Shown here one piece after another: positions 60,670 through 64,000 of a DNA stretch of 64,000 nucleotides. The position numbers and the translations under genes were made by a program. Below the pieces are notes generated by a model. The model did no database searches. It was given only the letters and a program-made list of their open reading frames with translations, and was not told the origin of the DNA. Positions within the stretch are counted from its first letter, which is position 1. The number at the start of each line of letters is the position of its first letter. The stretch comes from Phosphitispora fastidiosa (GTDB lineage: Bacteria > Bacillota > Thermincolia > Thermincolales > UBA2595), in NCBI RefSeq assembly GCF_019008365.1, contig NZ_JAHHUL010000018.1, forward strand, positions 1 through 64,000, read 5' to 3'.

Positions 60670-61680
60670 TTGCAGTTACGTAGGCTGGGAAAAACAGGTT
60701 TACAGGTTGCTGTGATAGGTTTTGGGGGCATCCCGATTCAAAGGGTCAGCTCCGACCAGGCAGTCAAGGTAGTTGAGGCAGCAGTAGCCGGTGGAATTAA
60801 CTTCATTGATACCGCCAGGGCTTATACCGACAGTGAGTCCAAGCTGGGGGGGATTATTGGAAGCCACCGGAATAAACTAATAATAGCAACAAAGTCCATG
60901 GCCAGAAGCAGGAAGGATATGGCGCGGGATATTGACACCAGCCTCAGGGAAATGAAAACTGACTACATAGACATATATCAACTGCATAATGTTAAGGATG
61001 AGGGGAGCCTGGAAAAGGTGTTGGCTCCGGGAGGCGCTCTGGAGGCCCTTCAGGATGCCAGGAGCAGCGGGAAAATTCGTTTTATCGGTGTAACCGGGCA
61101 CATAGCCCAAATACTTGTCAAGGTAATCGGAACAGGTCAGTTTGATACAGTACAGGTTCCATTTAATCCCGTGGAAATAGCTGCTCTTGATGAACTGCTG
61201 CCGCTGGCCCGGGATCTGGATATGGGAACAATAGCTATGAAGCCCTTTGCCGGGGGAGCTTTTAAAAACAGGACTGCCTGCCTGAAATTCATCATTGAAA
61301 ACGGATTTACAACGGCGATTCCCGGGATGGATGAAGTCTCCCAGGTTGCAGAAAATATTGCTGCAGGACAAATAGATTCCGAATTGTCAGGTGAGGAGAA
61401 AAGCCTCCTGGATGAGGAAACGGAACTGTTGGGACGGAAATTCTGCCGCAGATGTGAGTATTGTCAACCATGCCCTAGGGGCATAGATATCCCGACGATT
61501 TTTTTGCTGCAGGGTTATTCGACTCGTTATGGGCTGCAGGAGTGGGCTGTGGAACGCTACCGACCGATGCCGGCTAAAATATCTGATTGTGCTGACTGTG
61601 GGCAGTGTGAGGAAAAATGTCCTTACAGTCTACCCATTAGGGAAATGTTAAAGGAAGCGGGAACTTATCTGGAAAAATAG
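60670..61680 (+). CDS. Aldo/keto reductase with C-terminal ferredoxin domain
   Basis: 336 residues, TTG start behind AAAGGTGG. The NADPH-binding barrel begins LRRLGKTGLQVAVIGFGGIP and has the catalytic Asp/Tyr region (INFIDTARAYTDSESKLG) and Lys (IIATKSM). A C-terminal segment has two cysteine sets, CRRCEYCQPCPRGIDI and CADCGQCEEKCPYSLPI, for [4Fe-4S] clusters. This is a known architecture in anaerobes. The substrate is unknown. The NapH-like gene follows in the same direction. Confidence 0.9.
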   Translation: MQLRRLGKTGLQVAVIGFGGIPIQRVSSDQAVKVVEAAVAGGINFIDTARAYTDSESKLGGIIGSHRNKLIIATKSMARSRKDMARDIDTSLREMKTDYIDIYQLHNVKDEGSLEKVLAPGGALEALQDARSSGKIRFIGVTGHIAQILVKVIGTGQFDTVQVPFNPVEIAALDELLPLARDLDMGTIAMKPFAGGAFKNRTACLKFIIENGFTTAIPGMDEVSQVAENIAAGQIDSELSGEEKSLLDEETELLGRKFCRRCEYCQPCPRGIDIPTIFLLQGYSTRYGLQEWAVERYRPMPAKISDCADCGQCEEKCPYSLPIREMLKEAGTYLEK

Positions 61681-61699
61681 GAAGGAAGAGGGTATTCAA

Positions 61700-62461
61700 A
61701 TGTATGGACCGGTTAAAAGGAAATCACCGGTAATATCAACCCGTTTGGCTTTCTTGCTGTTTTTCACTCTGTTTTACTGGGGTGTTCATTTCATTTCCGG
61801 GAAAAGCAATCTGCAATTAAGCCAGATTGTCTTTAACTTGTTTGCAGGTGTATTTACCGGGGCCACCATACATGTTGCCATAGCCAAGTTTTTCGGTCCC
61901 CTGCTGTTCGGTCGCGGTTTTTGCGGCTGGGTGTGCTGGAATGCTTCGCTTTTCGAGTTGCTTCCTGTCAGGAGGGTAAAAAAAAGAATTCCGGAAAAGC
62001 ACTTTATGTATAAATATGTGGTTCTTATCATTGCACTGATTGTCCCGGGTTTCTTTATTGCTGCAGGTTACAATTTCCTGAGCCCGGAAGCCCAGTTTAA
62101 GTGGATATTGACGGAAAATGCCTTGATATATGTGGTAGGAACGGTCCTGGCATTGTTTTTGGGGGACCGCAGGGCGTTTTGCAAGTACTTATGTCCTGCA
62201 GGGGCATTAATGACCCTGACTTCTCCCAAGAGTGTCCTCAAAATCGAAAAAAACCATTTGTCCTGCAGCAGATGCCGCAGGTGTGAAGAAGTCTGCCCAA
62301 TGGATGTGCCGATATTGGAATACATCACAGCAGGACAGCGGGTCTCGCATCCGGAATGTATTTTATGTACTGAGTGTGTGAATAACTGCCCTAAAAACTG
62401 CCTGACAGTCGGCATAGGGAAAAAGTCAGACACCACTCCGGAATTCGGCAAGTCTTTTTAG
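61700..62461 (+). CDS. NapH/MauN-like membrane iron-sulfur protein
   Basis: 253 residues. Four membrane segments with the family motifs GRGFCGWVCWNASLFELLP and FCKYLCPAGALM, then two [4Fe-4S] sets (CSRCRRCEEVCPMDVPI, CILCTECVNNCPKNC). Such proteins move electrons across the membrane between quinol and ferredoxin-like partners. It lies 19 nt after the aldo/keto reductase. Confidence 0.88.
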   Translation: MYGPVKRKSPVISTRLAFLLFFTLFYWGVHFISGKSNLQLSQIVFNLFAGVFTGATIHVAIAKFFGPLLFGRGFCGWVCWNASLFELLPVRRVKKRIPEKHFMYKYVVLIIALIVPGFFIAAGYNFLSPEAQFKWILTENALIYVVGTVLALFLGDRRAFCKYLCPAGALMTLTSPKSVLKIEKNHLSCSRCRRCEEVCPMDVPILEYITAGQRVSHPECILCTECVNNCPKNCLTVGIGKKSDTTPEFGKSF

Positions 62462-62561
62462 AATGTTTTGGCACATTTTTCACCGTAGTATGGGACAAAA
62501 GTAATAGGGAAATAATAATTCAAACAATTGTTCCGGCAATTATTTTTAAGGGACAATTGAT

Positions 62562-63179
62562 TTGAAGGCGGTGAAAAGAGAAATGCTGAGTATTGTTAAG
62601 GAATTCATCAGGTTGAACCAGTCACTGGCGCTCCTGCCGCTGCAAGCGGCGCGCAAACTGCTGGATGACAGGAATACAACGGGCAAACAGATGGTGGATG
62701 TGGCTGAAGATTTGGTCAGCACACCTTTTGTAGCTGCCGGTAAGGCTATCGATAACGGATGCCGCCAGTGTGCTGTGAAAGAAGAGCCCTGCGGACAACG
62801 CCGCTCTGCCCGGGAAGGCCGGGGTCCCGGTGCGCGGAATATTCTCGTTGATCCTGAGGTCAAGGTTTTAGCAGATTCGGAACTTAAACCGGGGGAACAC
62901 AAGTTATTACTGTCCGTAACCGGTTTGTTGTGCGGCGGGTGAGTCAGGCGTGTCAGACAGACCCTGGAAGGGTTCGAGGGGGTAACTAAAGTTGACTTTC
63001 ATCCGGCACGTGAGGAATTCGAAGTTTATTACAGTTCCGATTCGCCACGGGGCGAAGAGTTTGCCGGGGCAGTTACTGAAATTATTATATTTCCTGGTGT
63101 GCGCAGTTTTTTAGGGGGCATGGGTGACAGGCTGAATAATTCCAAGGACCTGAATAATTCCAAGGACATGGGACCATAA
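62562..63179 (+). CDS. Selenoprotein with heavy-metal-associated domain (CGGU motif)
   Basis: 205 residues if TGA 62940-62942 is read as Sec127, with TTG 62562 as start (ATG 62583 would give Sec120). The N-terminal half is helical and charged, with CRQCAVKEEPC. From about residue 108 it reads as an HMA domain: HKLLLSVTGLLCGGU, then VRRVRQTLEGFEGVTKVDFH and PAREEFEVYY. The usual HMA motif is GMxCxxC; here the second Cys is Sec. The frame runs on past the TGA for 79 codons in full agreement with the domain, which ends at TAA 63177. It is probably a metal or thiol redox carrier. Confidence 0.82.
62960..62974 (+). promoter_or_regulatory. SECIS-like hairpin (HMA selenoprotein)
   Basis: GACCCT-gga-AGGGTT forms a 6-bp stem (one G-T pair) whose loop starts 23 nt after the TGA. 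Position fits, though loop and stem are weaker than in fdhA. Confidence 0.5.
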
Positions 63180-63220
63180 TAAGACACGAATGATACAATG
63201 CTTAGAGGAAGCGAGGGATT

Positions 63221-63412
63221 ATGATGAAGGTCGAAGTTATTGATAATGTCTGTGTCAGTTGTGGTATGTGTATCGATACCTGTCCCGATGTCTTTGAATG
63301 GGGCAATGACGACAAAGCTGTGGCCAAAGTCCCTGAAGTGCCGTCCGGTATGGAAGCCCTGGCCCATGAGGCCGTAGATGGATGCCCTACAAGCGCTATT
63401 AAAGAAGAATAA
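63221..63412 (+). CDS. Single-cluster ferredoxin
   Basis: 63 residues. One [4Fe-4S] motif CVSCGMCIDTCPDVF (residues about 11-21) and a lone distal cysteine in DGCPTSAI. The size and the three-plus-one cysteine pattern fit small [4Fe-4S] ferredoxins of anaerobes. It follows the HMA selenoprotein by 41 nt and may supply electrons to it or to the NapH-like protein. Confidence 0.92.
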   Translation: MMKVEVIDNVCVSCGMCIDTCPDVFEWGNDDKAVAKVPEVPSGMEALAHEAVDGCPTSAIKEE

Positions 63413-63415
63413 AGC

Positions 63416-63473
63416 AAAGGGGAGTGTCATAGTTCCGGAAAATTAAGGGACGAGAGGCATGCCCCTTTTTTTT
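63416..63473 (+). terminator. Terminator after ferredoxin gene
   Basis: AAAGGGG (63416-63422) pairs with CCCCTTT (63462-63468) around a long loop, with eight T residues in a row from 63466. Confidence 0.65.
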
Positions 63474-63634
63474 ATTTACTGTTTTTTCAGAACCCCTCCA
63501 AACATAAAGAGATTAAATTTTGACACCAGGAAGGAAAATCATAACTGGGGATAGAATAACATTGTTAGAATAAGGATTATCATGCGCTCACCAGAGCAGG
63601 GCTTATTTTAACAGTAAGTAGGGGGAGAACTGAT

Positions 63635-64000
63635 TTGTATACTGACGGCAGGCATTTTAGGTTTAAAGTTGTTATTGTCCTGGCTGTATTGAATTCAATA
63701 ATAACATTTGCATACTTTGTCCTGATTAATCAGGGTGTTGTAGAAGCTGCTTACCTGCCTGAGAACATCTGGGCAGTTGTCCTGCCACTGGCAGTTATTG
63801 CTGTAGCCCCTGTTATTATTGGCTCATATGGTTTGTATATGCGTCGAATGTGGGGTCTGGGCTTTTTTACCCTTGGCGGTGGAGGTTTTCTCTTTGCTTC
63901 ATTGGCAGGTATGATGTTATCTGTAAGAAGTAATGTCTTTGGAATACTGTTTTTCCTTTCACTTTACCTGATTTTATACAATGCCGTTGCTAATATTTAT
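63635..64000 (+). CDS. Uncharacterised membrane protein, partial at window end
   Basis: 122 codons from TTG 63635 (ribosome site AGGGGGAG), still open at the window edge. Four hydrophobic segments are visible (FKVVIVLAVLNSIITFAYFV, VVLPLAVIAVAPVIIGSY, LFASLAGMMLSV, ILFFLSLYLIL). Function not recognisable from this part. Confidence 0.7.
   Translation, partial: MYTDGRHFRFKVVIVLAVLNSIITFAYFVLINQGVVEAAYLPENIWAVVLPLAVIAVAPVIIGSYGLYMRRMWGLGFFTLGGGGFLFASLAGMMLSVRSNVFGILFFLSLYLILYNAVANIY

Overview
The window looks like chromosome from an anaerobic, endospore-forming member of the Bacillota, probably close to the Desulfotomaculum/Peptococcaceae group. This is inferred from a cotJABC spore-coat operon, RNase J, an S-layer-homology protein, many TTG/GTG starts behind strong Shine-Dalgarno sites, a Tat-exported selenocysteine formate dehydrogenase and a very large multihaem cytochrome. 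No rRNA or tRNA gene was recognised.

Layout. 1-209: distal part of a CRISPR array with 36-nt repeats and 30-nt spacers. 338-3490 (minus): a RiPP cluster with a six-cysteine CxxxC precursor and two radical SAM/SPASM proteins, bordered by two decayed IS200/IS605-type elements (3566-5335). 5427-13831: a MATE exporter, a 1903-residue cytochrome with 16 predicted haem sites, and an NHL-repeat protein. 14208-19010: small HTH protein, RNase J, RF3 and a MntA/HepT toxin-antitoxin pair.

19078-32594 is an accessory island centred on arsenic, thiol and selenium chemistry. It holds two ArsP-type permeases, thioredoxins, CcdA, ArsM, two MarR regulators, a corrinoid-type protein, a rhodanese lipoprotein, a SigZ-like sigma factor and two DUF2703 proteins, together with many gene remnants (MalT-like, CDF, two ArsR, NifS, MtaA-type and amino-acid-permease fragments). 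Two genes here read through an in-frame TGA and are predicted selenoproteins: an Rdx(SelW)-DUF2703 fusion and a split-Soret-type cytochrome.

32831-43897: an SLH surface protein, cotJABC, DUF421/DUF4363 membrane proteins, then a sigma-54-type promoter and fdhA(Sec)-fdhB-nrfD-fdhE-tatA. 44309-60056: mostly housekeeping and envelope genes (aminotransferase, thioesterases, YkvI transporter, Nit hydrolase, GGDEF/HD-GYP protein, PstS-like protein, GT2-DUF2304-SMR group, MBL hydrolase, patatin). 60670-63412: an aldo/keto reductase with ferredoxin domain, a NapH-like protein, a fourth predicted selenoprotein with a CxxU heavy-metal-associated domain, and a ferredoxin.

The main discoveries are four TGA-read-through selenoproteins in about 39 kb, each with a hairpin 18-23 nt after the TGA (two with a GGTCT loop), and a family of palindromic MITE-like repeats with long inverted ends (43930, 46078, 60105, with a possible relic at 13828).
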